64,000 nucleotides of DNA from Bacteroidetes bacterium RIFCSPLOWO2_12_FULL_35_15 (GCA_001769385.1 MEPB01000077.1:62001-126000), one strand, 5' to 3'. Positions 9,020-18,396 are shown, numbered from the stretch's first letter. A program made the numbers and translations. Notes: generated by a model not told the origin, from the sequence alone.

Positions 9020-9769
9020 CTAGGAGAATCCTCTTTGCTTTTTGATATTTTCGTAGGCATGCTGCACTTTTTGAAATTTTTCTTTTGCAGCCTTTTGAAC
9101 CTCTTCACCAAGTGATGCTACTTTATCAGGATGAAACTTAACAGCCATCTTGCGGTAAGCTTTTTTCACCTCATCATCTGAACAATTAGTTTCTATTTCA
9201 AGAATCTTATAATCACTGGTCGGATCACGGAAATACATTGCCTTCAAAGAATTAAAATCGGCAGCGCTAACTCCTAAATAAGTAGCAATGGTATGTATGG
9301 TTTGCAGCTCCAATTCATGCACATGTCCATCCGCTTTTGAAATTCCAAAAAGATAATGAATGATCTGCAACCGCTCTGAATGAGGCATGTATTGCTTAAT
9401 CTGAATACAGACCTCGTGTAAAGGAATTTCTTGTTTTAAAATCTCTTTCAGCATTAACATTTGCTGTTGTGCATGCTCCTCCCCAAATTGATTTGCTAAA
9501 AACTTTCTTACATATTCCAATTCGCTTTTAAGCATTTTACCATCACTTTTCATAACGGCTGCCGAAAGCACCAATAAACTTGCAGCAAAATCTCCGATAT
9601 GCGGAGAGTGCCCAGCTGGTGAATAGCTCGTCCCATCCGTTTTTTGAATAGTAACACTGGCAGCATCAAATGCCGAACCCAATGCAAAACCCAACACACC
9701 GCCCAAAGGACCACCTAATGCCCATCCCAATCCTCCGCCTAACCATTTACCAAATTTTAATTTTGCCAT
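9020..9769 (-). CDS. TerB/DnaJ-domain co-chaperone (DjlA-like)
   Basis: 249 residues in three parts: a Gly-rich hydrophobic N-terminus (about 7-36, GKWLGGGLGWALGGPLGGVL) that could insert in the membrane, a TerB-like helical domain (about 60-180, LSAAVMKSDGKMLKSE and FGISKADGHVHELE), and a J-domain (about 186-249) with the HPD tripeptide at 213-215. J-domains stimulate DnaK ATPase. The order matches DjlA-type proteins. Client unknown. Monocistronic. Confidence 0.9.
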   Translation of the reverse strand: MAKLKFGKWLGGGLGWALGGPLGGVLGFALGSAFDAASVTIQKTDGTSYSPAGHSPHIGDFAASLLVLSAAVMKSDGKMLKSELEYVRKFLANQFGEEHAQQQMLMLKEILKQEIPLHEVCIQIKQYMPHSERLQIIHYLFGISKADGHVHELELQTIHTIATYLGVSAADFNSLKAMYFRDPTSDYKILEIETNCSDDEVKKAYRKMAVKFHPDKVASLGEEVQKAAKEKFQKVQHAYENIKKQRGFS

Positions 9770-9877
9770 AATTTTAATTTATTTGTGGGTGCAAAGTTAA
9801 TTATTTAACAGAAATAGAGAAGATAGCAGTATCAAAAGAGGGACTTTATTTAAAAATAAATGAACTAAATTATGTTT

Positions 9878-10579
9878 CTATTTTTCTGCAACATTAAAAA
9901 TAAAACCAACACCATGAATATTTTCAATTTTCAATTGCTCATCGTCTTTCAGGTATTTCCTGATCTTTGTTATAAAGACATCCAGGCTTCTACCTAAGAA
10001 ATAATCATTAACTCCCCATACGGCAATTAATAATTCCTCTCGTTTTACCAATCTGTTTTTATTGTTGCATAAATAAAATAATATTTCACTTTCTTTTTCG
10101 GTAATACGTTTTGTTTCTGAGCCAATTTTTAAAGCTTGATTTTTATGGTCAAAACTATATTTCCCGAGATTGATAAGGCCTGTTTCATTTTTTTGACTGC
10201 TATCTCCTACTCTTCTTATTATTGCTTTAATACGGCATAATAACTCTTCTTCTTCAAAAGGCTTGGTAATGTAATCATCGGCTCCAACATCAAAACCTTT
10301 TACTTTGTCTTCTTTTAGTGATTTAGCAGTGAGAAACAGGATTGGAATTTTTGCATTTATTGTTCTGATTTGTTTGGCTAATGTATAGCCATCCATTTTA
10401 GGCATCATTATGTCGAGCAAACAAATTTCATAAGCCCCATTTTTAAATGCTTTTAAAGCAATTTCTCCATCGCGGCACAGCTTTACTTCAAAGCCTTCCG
10501 ATTCCAGATAATCGACAAGAAGAATCCCGAAATTCAGATCATCTTCAGCGAGCAATATTTTTACTTTCGAATCCATCAC
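9878..10579 (-). CDS. OmpR-family response regulator
   Basis: 233 residues: receiver domain with acidic pocket AEDD (11-14), phospho-acceptor Asp56 in LLDIMMPKMDGY and the conserved Lys in LFLTAKS, then a winged-helix DNA-binding domain (about 135-230, ITEKESEILFYLC, SLDVFITKIRKYL, GVGFIF). It follows its histidine kinase with a 2-nt gap, so the two are co-transcribed and probably coupled. Resembles RprY of Bacteroides. Targets may include the divergent Cys-rich gene at 11987 (inference). Confidence 0.93.
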   Translation of the reverse strand: MMDSKVKILLAEDDLNFGILLVDYLESEGFEVKLCRDGEIALKAFKNGAYEICLLDIMMPKMDGYTLAKQIRTINAKIPILFLTAKSLKEDKVKGFDVGADDYITKPFEEEELLCRIKAIIRRVGDSSQKNETGLINLGKYSFDHKNQALKIGSETKRITEKESEILFYLCNNKNRLVKREELLIAVWGVNDYFLGRSLDVFITKIRKYLKDDEQLKIENIHGVGFIFNVAEK

Positions 10580-10581
10580 AT

Positions 10582-11844
10582 TTATGCTTGCAATAAAGGT
10601 AATGTAATTTTAAAAATTGAACCTTGATCTACTGCACTTTCCAGTTCAATAGTACCATTGTGTAATTCTATAATACGTTTTACATAGGCCAGTCCCAATC
10701 CAAAACCTTTTACATTATGTATATCTCCGGTAGGAACTCTGAAAAACTTATCAAATACTTTGTCAAGATAATTTTTATTGATTCCGATTCCTTTATCAGA
10801 GATTTTAATAATAATATTATTGTCTTTGTTGAAAGTAGAAATTTCTATTTCAGGCTTTTCTTTCGCATACTTGATAGCATTATCGATAAGATTACAAATA
10901 GTATTAATAAGATGATTTTTATCGCCAGACACATTCAAGCTCTCTGCATTTAAATTTAATTTCAAACTACCGTCTTTCGCTTCTAATTGTATCCTCATGC
11001 ATTTTACAGCATTTTCAATTACATCCCCCAGATTAATTTCTGTTTTTACAATAGGTATTTCACCTCTTTCGAGAGCAGTCATGCTTAATACCTGTTCCAC
11101 CTGCAAGAGGAGTTTTTCATTTTCGTCAAGAATGATATTTGTATAATACTTAATTTTCTCAGCATTAGAAATGTTCGGTTCTTTGGTTATCATTTTGCTT
11201 GCCAGTGAAATATTTGCCAAAGGAGTTTTAAATTCATGCGTCATATTATTCAGAAAATCTGTGGTGTGTTGCGAGATCATTTTTTCTTTCCAGAGCGAAC
11301 GAATGGTGATCCAAAAGAAGATAAGAATGATCACAATAAGTAAAATGGAAGAAATAAACATGCTTCCCATTTCGGCAATAATAAATTGTTTTTTATCCGG
11401 AAAAACCAATTTCAATTCGAGTCCGCTTTTATTTACAACTTCCTCCAATCGTTTTTTAAATATATTTCGTTTTGTATCTTCACTAACATCCTCCATAACA
11501 GCCTTATTGGGTTTGATTAATTCAAAAGAATAATCGATATGAAAATGATAAGACGCCATGTTCTGTTTTAGGAGGGAATCAATCCGATTGACCTCCACAT
11601 GACTCAGCATCAATTTGCATTCCTTCATACCTGCGGAAGAATTACATTCTTCAAAGCGTTCACACATTTTTGTATCAGAGCATAATTCTTCCACGGTTTT
11701 TGACAAAACCATGGTTGCTTTTTCATTAAAAAGTTCTTCCTTGATCTTTGCTGATTGAATGATCCATTCAACCTGAATGAATACTAAAATTGCTAACGCA
11801 ATAGTTGAAATACCTATAAATAATTTTGTTTTGTTCAGTTGCAT
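10582..11844 (-). CDS. Sensor histidine kinase (RprX-like)
   Basis: 420 residues from ATG 11844. An upstream ATG at 11892 in the same frame precedes the promoter and is unlikely. TM1 at about 8-26, an extracytoplasmic sensor (about 27-158) containing four cysteines (55, 61, 67, 76), TM2 at about 161-184, H-box with His203 in NNMTHEFKTPLANISLA, and an HATPase domain with N, G1 (ISDKGIGI) and G2 (GFGLGLAYV) boxes. No HAMP is evident. The Cys cluster suggests redox or metal sensing, or simply disulfides. Partner regulator lies directly downstream. Confidence 0.92.
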   Translation of the reverse strand: MQLNKTKLFIGISTIALAILVFIQVEWIIQSAKIKEELFNEKATMVLSKTVEELCSDTKMCERFEECNSSAGMKECKLMLSHVEVNRIDSLLKQNMASYHFHIDYSFELIKPNKAVMEDVSEDTKRNIFKKRLEEVVNKSGLELKLVFPDKKQFIIAEMGSMFISSILLIVIILIFFWITIRSLWKEKMISQHTTDFLNNMTHEFKTPLANISLASKMITKEPNISNAEKIKYYTNIILDENEKLLLQVEQVLSMTALERGEIPIVKTEINLGDVIENAVKCMRIQLEAKDGSLKLNLNAESLNVSGDKNHLINTICNLIDNAIKYAKEKPEIEISTFNKDNNIIIKISDKGIGINKNYLDKVFDKFFRVPTGDIHNVKGFGLGLAYVKRIIELHNGTIELESAVDQGSIFKITLPLLQA

Positions 11845-11849
11845 TTCAT

Positions 11850-11882
11850 CAAAAATAGTGATTAAACACAGTCGTTTTTCAA
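11850..11882 (-). promoter_or_regulatory. Promoter of the kinase-regulator operon, abutting the start codon
   Basis: Reading the minus strand: TTG (complement of 11880-11882), a 22-nt spacer, TATTTTTG (complement of 11850-11857), then ATG at 11844 only 5 nt later. An exact consensus match; the transcript would start at or next to the ATG. Confidence 0.6.
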
Positions 11883-11945
11883 TCGTTAACAAGTCATTAA
11901 CAAAACTCTAACTTCTCAATAACAAAAGCCAACAATGTTCCTATT

Positions 11946-11953
11946 TACCTTTG
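11946..11953 (+). promoter_or_regulatory. Minus-7 element of the Cys-rich gene
   Basis: TACCTTTG matches TAnnTTTG exactly, but no TTG lies 17-23 nt upstream. Such a promoter may need an activator, for example the divergently encoded regulator. It implies that translation starts at 11987 and not at the ATG at 11951. Confidence 0.5.
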
Positions 11954-11986
11954 ATAAAAATAATTGTTAATCTAAAACCTAAAAAA

Positions 11987-12241
11987 ATGAAAAAATTAAT
12001 TGTTAGTACTTCGATCATACTATTTGTTGGACTTGCTGCATTTGCGCAAGATGGTACAAAGAAATGTTGCGTTAAAAATGGTGACCCAAAGGAATGTTCT
12101 ATTAAAAAATGTGAGCCGAAAGATTGTGCAACCATGCAAACAGGAAAATGTGACCCAAAAGATTGTCCTACAGGAAAAGAAAAATCATGCAAAAAAAGCT
12201 GCAGTGCAGATGCATCTAAAAAGAATGAAATAAAAAAATAA
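11987..12241 (+). CDS. Small cysteine-rich exported protein
   Basis: 84 residues: signal peptide MKKLIVSTSIILFVGLAAFA followed by a mature part with nine cysteines in a repetitive pattern (KKCCVK, PKECSIKKCEPKDC, KCDPKDC, SCKKSC). The repeated C-x-P-K-D-C units with many Lys and Asp suggest a metal-binding or disulfide-rich extracytoplasmic peptide. It is divergent from a histidine kinase whose sensor domain also carries four cysteines. Function not recognised. It lies too close to the promoter for the alternative start 36 nt upstream. Confidence 0.75.
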   Translation: MKKLIVSTSIILFVGLAAFAQDGTKKCCVKNGDPKECSIKKCEPKDCATMQTGKCDPKDCPTGKEKSCKKSCSADASKKNEIKK

Positions 12242-12248
12242 TTTTCAA

Positions 12249-12283
12249 ACCTCACCCATCCCTCTCCTTGAAAAAGGAGAGGG
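12249..12283. repeat. Dispersed hairpin repeat, copy 2
   Basis: CCCTCTCCTT (12260-12269), GAAA loop, AAGGAGAGGG (12274-12283): 10-bp perfect stem, preceded by AACCTCACCC as in the copy near 2946. It lies between two convergent genes and may also act as a terminator for either. Confidence 0.6.
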
Positions 12284-12308
12284 CTTATTTGGGTGTTTAT
12301 ATTTTTAA

Positions 12309-15137
12309 TTAGTGTTTAAGAATTGTCACCGATCCAATATAATAATGAAAATTTCTGGACATATCTGAAACCTGAACCTTCCAGACGTAAACATCCACCT
12401 GTGCTATATTGCTCCCTTTATTTACTTTTCCATCCCAACCTTTATAAGGATCAGAAGTGTTAAAACACAAATTCCCCCATCTGTCAAAAATAGATAATTG
12501 ATAGGATTGAGGATCCCATCCTTCTCCTTTTGGAAGAAATATATCATTGTTCTCATTACCATCGGGAGTAAAAGTATTGGGGGCATAAAAAGTAAAACCA
12601 TCATTGATAATAATTTCGTGTACTACAGTATCAATACAACCTTGAGCATCAGTAACAATTAAAGTAACAGGATAAACACCTTCGCCATTATAGGTATGTA
12701 CAGGATCCTGACTGTTTGAAAAAGTAGTATCTCCAAAATTCCAAAACCAGTTATTAGCTCCGATTGAGGATTGATCAGTAAAGTATATATCGGTATTGTA
12801 AATATCAGTTACCGTTAAATTACTTGTAAAATCAGCATTTATTTGAGGAGGATTACTAAGAACAATACATGCAGAATCGCGACATCCACCTGCATCAATA
12901 ACTGTGGCACAATAATTACCTGCACTCAAATTTGTAATCCCGGAACTTGTTTGTCCCGTATTCCATAAAATTGAATACGGAGTGTTACCACCACTAATGG
13001 CTATTGTTGCGGTTCCATTTGTACCTCCAAAACAGTCAATGGGTGTTAAAGAAATGGAAGTAGTAATTAAAGAGGAATTTGCAATACTTGTGTTTATCAT
13101 TATGGTGCAACTATTAGCATCAGCTATTGTAATGGTGTAAGTGCCTTGTGCAAGACCGGTAGCATTTGCAGTGCTTCCACCGAAAGGAGCCCATGAATAA
13201 GTATATGGTGAAGTACCACCTGTTGCAATGATAGAAGCTGTTCCATTATTTTGCCCACAGGTAGATGGTGTATTTGTTATCGTTGCTGCTAAAATTGAAT
13301 TTGGTTGTAAAATAATTGTTGAAGAAGGAACACTGCAACTAAGAGCATCTGTAACAGTAACTGTATATGTGCCGGCACTCAGGCTCGAAGCTGTTGCTGC
13401 TGCTCCACCACTTGGACTCCATGAAAATAAATACGGGGCGGTTCCTCCGGTAGGTGTTACTGTTGCTGTTCCATTGTTTCCATTAAAACAACTTACTGGA
13501 GTACTGATAATAGATGAAGTAATTGCAGCGGGTTGAGCAACAACGGCAGTGGCTGTTGTACTGCATGAGTTTTGATCGGTTACTGTGATCGTATAATTTC
13601 CGGCAGAAAGTGCGGTTGCGGTTGCACTCGATCCTCCTGAAGGAGACCATGAATAGGAATAGGGAGCAGCTCCATTTATCACTGTTGCAGTGGCTGTACC
13701 ATCATTCCCACCAAAACAGGTAACAGACGTAACACTTGTTGTAACACTCAGTGAACCAGCCTGAGTAACGTTTGCAGAATCAATTGCAGAACATCCATTC
13801 AAATCCGAAACTGTTAAAAAATAAGTACCTGCTGAATTTACTGTCGGGGTTAAGGTGGAGCCACCGGAAACTATTCCAGGACCTGTCCAGTTATAAGTTG
13901 TACCGGCAGTACTTGACAAACCGCTTAAAGTAGCATTAGTTACACCACAGGGAATATTTTGATCTAATCCGGCATCAACATTTGGTAAAGCATCTACAGT
14001 AACACTAACGATCGTTCTTAGGCTTTCGCATCCACTTAAAGTTTGAGAAACATAATAATTGATGGTCCCTGCAATAGCTGTGTTTGGTGTTGGAGCAATC
14101 GCAGAACCAGCTCCTCCTGTTGCAGTTGTGTACCAAAGCAAATTACTTCCTGTAGCTGTAAGCATGGATGATGGCTCTCCCTGACAATAGGAAACAGCGT
14201 TTGCAACCGGACTTGAAGCAGAATTAACTGTAACAATTACCGAATCAAGAATTGTATCATTGCAAGTAGTAAGCACTCCTAATGTAATAAGAACAGGCCC
14301 TGATTCTGTTGCTGATGGAGTATATGTTGTGCTTAATGAAACAGGATTTGAAAACACTCCACTACCACCTTGCCAGAATATAGCGCCTGTTGTTCCTGAG
14401 ACGGAACCAAGTAATGAAGCGCTCCCCCCGCAAATGGCACTTCCTGCACCGGCATCAACCGTTAATGGTATGAAAGGAGCCTGACACCCTAAATTTACAT
14501 ACGAAGCCGCACCACTCCATGAAAACTCAACAGCACCGCCATCCTGCCCTCCAGGACTTCCATTTTGCATAATTAAGGATGCTCTGTTGTATGTTACCAC
14601 ATCCGAACAAGCTGCAGGTGGAGAAAAGGACATTGTTAAGGTTCTTGTTCCGGTTCCGAAGTTTGCAAAATGACCGGCTGTATTTCCTGAACATTGAAAA
14701 ATAATATAAAGTGTGTCGCTTAAGTTTGCAAAACTTTGGGCTGAAGGATTAAATGCAGTGCTGGTTACTAATATTACTCTAGCTCCTGCCGGTAAAACTC
14801 CTCCTGCTGGCTCCTTCAGATAGCCGCAGTTAGTGATGGTCGCATTTAATTGAGCTACAGCTAAGGCTGTGCTTGCATTCTGACAGATCCCTAACCATAA
14901 ATTTGTTGTATTGGGCCAGCTAGCTGTTAAATTTGCTGTATTCAAAGCAGTGTTTCCAACAACAAAACGAACCATTTCATTTTGTCCTTCCAGCGAACCA
15001 TCACAACCATCCACCAAAATACTTTCTATTTCAAAACAGCTGGTTGGGGTTTGAGCTTTGACTACAAATGATTGTAAGGAAATAAACAGCACAAAACAGG
15101 TTGCGATTTTTTTGATATGTACTGTTGTTTTATTCAT
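12309..15137 (-). CDS. Large secreted SprB-repeat/PKD protein with CHU_C gliding-motility C-terminal domain
   Basis: 942 residues. Signal peptide (1-28), an N-terminal lamin-tail-like region (LEGQNEMVRFVVGN, about 45-60), Ig-like segments, four SprB-type repeats (about 465-770, each with TCFGGNDGTAT-like starts and SAGNYTITVTD-like ends), a PKD domain (about 795-850, WFWNFGDTTFSNSQDPVHTY) and a CHU_C C-terminal domain (FTPDGNENNDIF, LSIFDRWGN, YVWKV). CHU_C is a T9SS type B signal, so the protein should reach the cell surface through T9SS, possibly as an adhesin. The usual adjacent PorP/SprF gene is absent here. Confidence 0.92.
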   Translation of the reverse strand: MNKTTVHIKKIATCFVLFISLQSFVVKAQTPTSCFEIESILVDGCDGSLEGQNEMVRFVVGNTALNTANLTASWPNTTNLWLGICQNASTALAVAQLNATITNCGYLKEPAGGVLPAGARVILVTSTAFNPSAQSFANLSDTLYIIFQCSGNTAGHFANFGTGTRTLTMSFSPPAACSDVVTYNRASLIMQNGSPGGQDGGAVEFSWSGAASYVNLGCQAPFIPLTVDAGAGSAICGGSASLLGSVSGTTGAIFWQGGSGVFSNPVSLSTTYTPSATESGPVLITLGVLTTCNDTILDSVIVTVNSASSPVANAVSYCQGEPSSMLTATGSNLLWYTTATGGAGSAIAPTPNTAIAGTINYYVSQTLSGCESLRTIVSVTVDALPNVDAGLDQNIPCGVTNATLSGLSSTAGTTYNWTGPGIVSGGSTLTPTVNSAGTYFLTVSDLNGCSAIDSANVTQAGSLSVTTSVTSVTCFGGNDGTATATVINGAAPYSYSWSPSGGSSATATALSAGNYTITVTDQNSCSTTATAVVAQPAAITSSIISTPVSCFNGNNGTATVTPTGGTAPYLFSWSPSGGAAATASSLSAGTYTVTVTDALSCSVPSSTIILQPNSILAATITNTPSTCGQNNGTASIIATGGTSPYTYSWAPFGGSTANATGLAQGTYTITIADANSCTIMINTSIANSSLITTSISLTPIDCFGGTNGTATIAISGGNTPYSILWNTGQTSSGITNLSAGNYCATVIDAGGCRDSACIVLSNPPQINADFTSNLTVTDIYNTDIYFTDQSSIGANNWFWNFGDTTFSNSQDPVHTYNGEGVYPVTLIVTDAQGCIDTVVHEIIINDGFTFYAPNTFTPDGNENNDIFLPKGEGWDPQSYQLSIFDRWGNLCFNTSDPYKGWDGKVNKGSNIAQVDVYVWKVQVSDMSRNFHYYIGSVTILKH

Positions 15138-15524
15138 TTTTATGCTTTGAAGAACTTTAAAGAAAAAATCCTTTTGCGTAATTTTTATAAATGAAATAAA
15201 GTGGTTTCGGAATATTTCGAAAGGATCATCGAAATTCTTGTAGGGTATTCACTTTTTTTGTTTTATCCAAAACAAATATAATAATAAAATTTAGTGGATT
15301 TATTATTTAAAAATCAAAATCTTGTTAACAATTGGGATTAAATAAGCTAAGATCTTTTTCAAATTCCTTTTTATGACAAAAATTAACTTTGCTAAAATGA
15401 GATTTCACCCCGGAGTTTATCCTGAGCGAAGACGAAGGGGGAGAAATGACAGTTGTGTATAAATAATTCAAATTACCTCACAGAATAAATTTAATTTTGA
15501 GCAGCAAAAAATAAAAACAAGTTC
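15138..15524. other. Intergenic region with one dispersed repeat
   Basis: AT-rich gap between divergent genes. It holds a repeat at 15399-15450 and a -7 element TAATTTTG at 15492-15499, 26 nt before the oxidase gene. No open reading frame of note and no other structure seen. Confidence 0.5.
15399..15450. repeat. Dispersed repeat fragment (CCCGGAGTTTATCCTGA)
   Basis: The 17-bp segment CCCGGAGTTTATCCTGA at 15409-15425 recurs exactly at 25573-25589, flanked in both places by AGATTTC on the left and CGAAGGGG...AAATGAC on the right. Shared flanks show a mobile or dispersed intergenic element. Confidence 0.6.
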
Positions 15525-16931
15525 ATGCAATTTAAGAAAATCACAAACGAAATCATTACCCGATTAAAAAAAATAGTTGGAGACGAATATGTGTTATTTG
15601 ATTCGGAAAATCTTGAAAAATATGGAAGAGATGAAACAGAGAATTTGCTTTTCAAACCGGAAGTAGTTGTAAAACCAATAACTCCACAAGAAGTTTCTGA
15701 AATCTTAAAACTTGCAAATACTGAATTTATTTCTGTTACACCACGGGGAGCCGGCACAGGATTGAGCGGTGGAGCATTGCCGATCTATTCCGGAATCAGT
15801 TTATCCATGGAGCGTTTCAATAAAATTTTAGAAATTGATGAACGTAATTTACAAGCCACTGTTGAGCCGGGAGTGATCAATGAAGCATTTCAAAATGCCG
15901 TGAAAGAAAAAGGATTGTTCTATCCGCCGGACCCTGCAAGCAAAGGAAGTTGTTTTTTAGGCGGCAATGTTGCAGAAAGCAGTGGGGGACCAAAGTGTGT
16001 GAAGTATGGAACAACAAAAGATTATATTTTGAATTTAGAAGTTGTGTTACCAACAGGTGAAATTATTTATACTGGAGCAAATACTTTAAAAAATTCTACC
16101 GGATATAACCTCACACAGTTAATGATTGGCAGTGAAGGCACCTTAGGAATTGTCACAAAAATAATTGTTAAACTATTACCTCATCCCAGATATGATCTGT
16201 TGATGTTGGTTCCGTTTCGCAGCTTGGATGAAGCTTGTGAAGCAGTGAGTGAAGTTTTTCGTTCCGGATTTACACCAAGCGCATTGGAATTAATGGAACG
16301 GGATGCCTTGGATTATGTATGCAAATTTGTGGAGAGTAGTGTTGTAAAATTAACAGAAGATATTCAGGCACACTTATTAATTGAAGTAGATGGAAATGAT
16401 ATGAACGTGTTGATGAAAGAGATGGAAGCGATTTCTGAATTAATGTCGAAATACAATGTGGCGGATATTTTATTTGCTGAGAGTGCGGCCCAAAAAGAGG
16501 AACTTTGGAAATTACGCAGAAAAATAAATGAAGCTGTGAAATCAAATGCTATCAGTAAAGAACAAGATACAGTAGTTCCCCGCGCTGAATTACCAAAATT
16601 GGTAAAAGGGGTAAAAGATGTTGGTAATAACTATAATTTCAAAACAGTTTGTTATGGACATGCCGGTGATGGCAACTTACACATCCGTTTGATAAAAGGC
16701 GATTTAACTCATGAACAATGGAATGGCGATTACATCAAAAAAGCCATTGCCGAAATATTTATGCTTTGCAAGCAATTAGGAGGCACCATCAGTGGCGAAC
16801 ATGGTATTGGTTTAATTCAGCAAGAGTATGTGAAAATTGTATTTTCTGAAAAGACCTTGGAACTTCAACGCTCCATCAAAACTATTTTTGACCCGAAAGG
16901 AATTTTAAATCCGGGAAAAATGTTTGGGTAA
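15525..16931 (+). CDS. FAD-linked oxidase, GlcD family (glycolate/D-lactate dehydrogenase-like)
   Basis: 468 residues. FAD-binding type 4 domain with PRGAGTGLSGGALP (73-86), GGNVAESSGGPKCVKYG and the long-range ITK-type strand; C-terminal FAD-linked oxidase domain with YGHAGDGNLHIR and SGEHGIG, ending DPKGILNPGKMFG, a standard family end. It oxidises a 2-hydroxy acid, most likely glycolate or D-lactate, passing electrons on. GlcE/GlcF partners are not next to it, which favours a single-subunit D-lactate type. The start MQFKKITNEIITRLKK is consistent with homologues. Confidence 0.92.
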   Translation: MQFKKITNEIITRLKKIVGDEYVLFDSENLEKYGRDETENLLFKPEVVVKPITPQEVSEILKLANTEFISVTPRGAGTGLSGGALPIYSGISLSMERFNKILEIDERNLQATVEPGVINEAFQNAVKEKGLFYPPDPASKGSCFLGGNVAESSGGPKCVKYGTTKDYILNLEVVLPTGEIIYTGANTLKNSTGYNLTQLMIGSEGTLGIVTKIIVKLLPHPRYDLLMLVPFRSLDEACEAVSEVFRSGFTPSALELMERDALDYVCKFVESSVVKLTEDIQAHLLIEVDGNDMNVLMKEMEAISELMSKYNVADILFAESAAQKEELWKLRRKINEAVKSNAISKEQDTVVPRAELPKLVKGVKDVGNNYNFKTVCYGHAGDGNLHIRLIKGDLTHEQWNGDYIKKAIAEIFMLCKQLGGTISGEHGIGLIQQEYVKIVFSEKTLELQRSIKTIFDPKGILNPGKMFG

Positions 16932-17078
16932 TTAATAATGTCCTTCCAACCGATTCTTCTACTTCCTTTTCAAACAATCAAAATCAGATTAACAAAAAAA
17001 GAAAAAAACTTTTGGTTTAAAAATTGCATTATCAGCTGCTGAATTTTACATTTACATTCCAATTTAAAAACCTTTTTT

Positions 17079-17681
17079 ATGAAAAAAATAATTTTTGCTA
17101 TTACTTTATTATTTTTAGCCCTCACATCATTTGCAAAAGACAAAAATCCGAAACTGGAAAAAGGGCTGTATGCTGAAATCACTACCAACAGAGGCGTTAT
17201 TTTACTTCAATTGGAATTTGAAAAAACCCCTTTAACAGTTGCTAACTTTGTTGGATTAGCAGAAGGAAAGATAAAAAATACAGCAAAAAAAGAAGGTCTC
17301 CCTTTCTATGACAGTTTAAAGTTTCATCGGGTGATCCCCAATTTTATGATACAAGGTGGCGACCCTGCAGGCAATGGCACCGGTGGACCGGGATATAAAT
17401 TCAAAGATGAAATTGTTCCTGAATTCAAATTTACTGGTCCGGGTATTTTAGCGATGGCAAATGCGGGAGCGGGAACAAATGGCTCTCAATTTTTCATCAC
17501 ACATGTCGCTACTCCATGGTTAGATGGCCATCATACCATATTCGGCCATGTTATTACCGGACAAGATATCGTAACAGCAACAAAACAAGGTGATACCATT
17601 ATTCATATTAAAATTATCCGCAAAGGGAAACCGGCAAAAAAATTCAAAGCGGATAAAGTTTTTGCGGAACTAAATAAATAG
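17079..17681 (+). CDS. Exported cyclophilin-type peptidyl-prolyl isomerase
   Basis: 200 residues: signal peptide (MKKIIFAITLLFLALTSFA) and a cyclophilin domain with FHRVIPNFMIQGGDPAGNG (active-site Arg, Phe, Met, Gln), ILAMANAGAGTNGSQFFIT and HTIFGHVITG. It speeds proline isomerisation in the periplasm or at the surface. A Lys-rich tail follows. It stands alone between the oxidase and the next exported protein. Confidence 0.94.
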   Translation: MKKIIFAITLLFLALTSFAKDKNPKLEKGLYAEITTNRGVILLQLEFEKTPLTVANFVGLAEGKIKNTAKKEGLPFYDSLKFHRVIPNFMIQGGDPAGNGTGGPGYKFKDEIVPEFKFTGPGILAMANAGAGTNGSQFFITHVATPWLDGHHTIFGHVITGQDIVTATKQGDTIIHIKIIRKGKPAKKFKADKVFAELNK

Positions 17682-17748
17682 AATTAAGTATAAGTATTAG
17701 TTGTAAGACTAAATGTACCCCTCAATGTGACACAAATAAAAAATCAAA

Positions 17749-18315
17749 ATGAAAAAAATCATTTTATCAGTTATAGCCATTTCAACCATTTCATTTGCAT
17801 TTAAGCCTGCAGGAGAAATTATCGGAAAAACATTTCCAGCAATGCAATGCGAAAATTATAATGGTGAAAAAGTAACTATTCCGGAAGAAACAAAAGGAAA
17901 ATATACAGTGATAGGGATGGCATTTAGTAATGCAGCCGAAAAAGACCTGAAAACATGGATAAATCCTGTTTACAATAAATTTATTGGAAAGGTAGATCAC
18001 TCGAAAGCTGATGTATTTGATGTTGGAATTGAGTATGATATCAACTTGTATTTCATCCCCATGTTCACAGGATTAAATCAACTGACCGGTAAATCATCAA
18101 AGCAAAAAATAAAAGATGCCACAGATAAAGAACTCTACTCCTATTTATTATTCTATGAAGGAGGCAAAACGTATAAAGAGGAATTAGATTTTGAGAAAAA
18201 AGATATTCCCTATTTTTTCGTTTTGGATAAATCAGGTAAAATAAAATATGCCACATCAGGAAAATTTGATGATAAAAAGTTTGAAAAGATCCTTGATGTG
18301 ATCGAAGAAAATTAA
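17749..18315 (+). CDS. Exported thioredoxin-fold-like protein lacking CxxC
   Basis: 188 residues with a signal peptide (MKKIILSVIAISTISFAF). The order GKTFPAMQCENYNGEKVTIP, YTVIGMAFSN, then IPYFFVLDKSGKIKYATSGK and DDKKFEKILDVIEE resembles the AhpC/TSA or ATP10-like thioredoxin fold, with a Cys shortly after the start but no CxxC. Such proteins often act as chaperones rather than oxidoreductases. Assignment is from pattern only. Confidence 0.7.
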   Translation: MKKIILSVIAISTISFAFKPAGEIIGKTFPAMQCENYNGEKVTIPEETKGKYTVIGMAFSNAAEKDLKTWINPVYNKFIGKVDHSKADVFDVGIEYDINLYFIPMFTGLNQLTGKSSKQKIKDATDKELYSYLLFYEGGKTYKEELDFEKKDIPYFFVLDKSGKIKYATSGKFDDKKFEKILDVIEEN

Positions 18316-18336
18316 TAATTTCCTATTTAAAAAAAA

Positions 18337-18367
18337 TTTGTTTGATTCTTGTGTTTTGTTATCTTTA
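18337..18367 (+). promoter_or_regulatory. Promoter of the hydrolase cluster
   Basis: TTTG at 18337-18340, a 19-nt spacer and TATCTTTA at 18360-18367 (one mismatch to TAnnTTTG). Start codon 29 nt downstream. It may drive the three T9SS-cargo genes up to 25299. Confidence 0.5.
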
Positions 18368-18396
18368 CTATTGGATAACTCATAAAAAACAAACGA

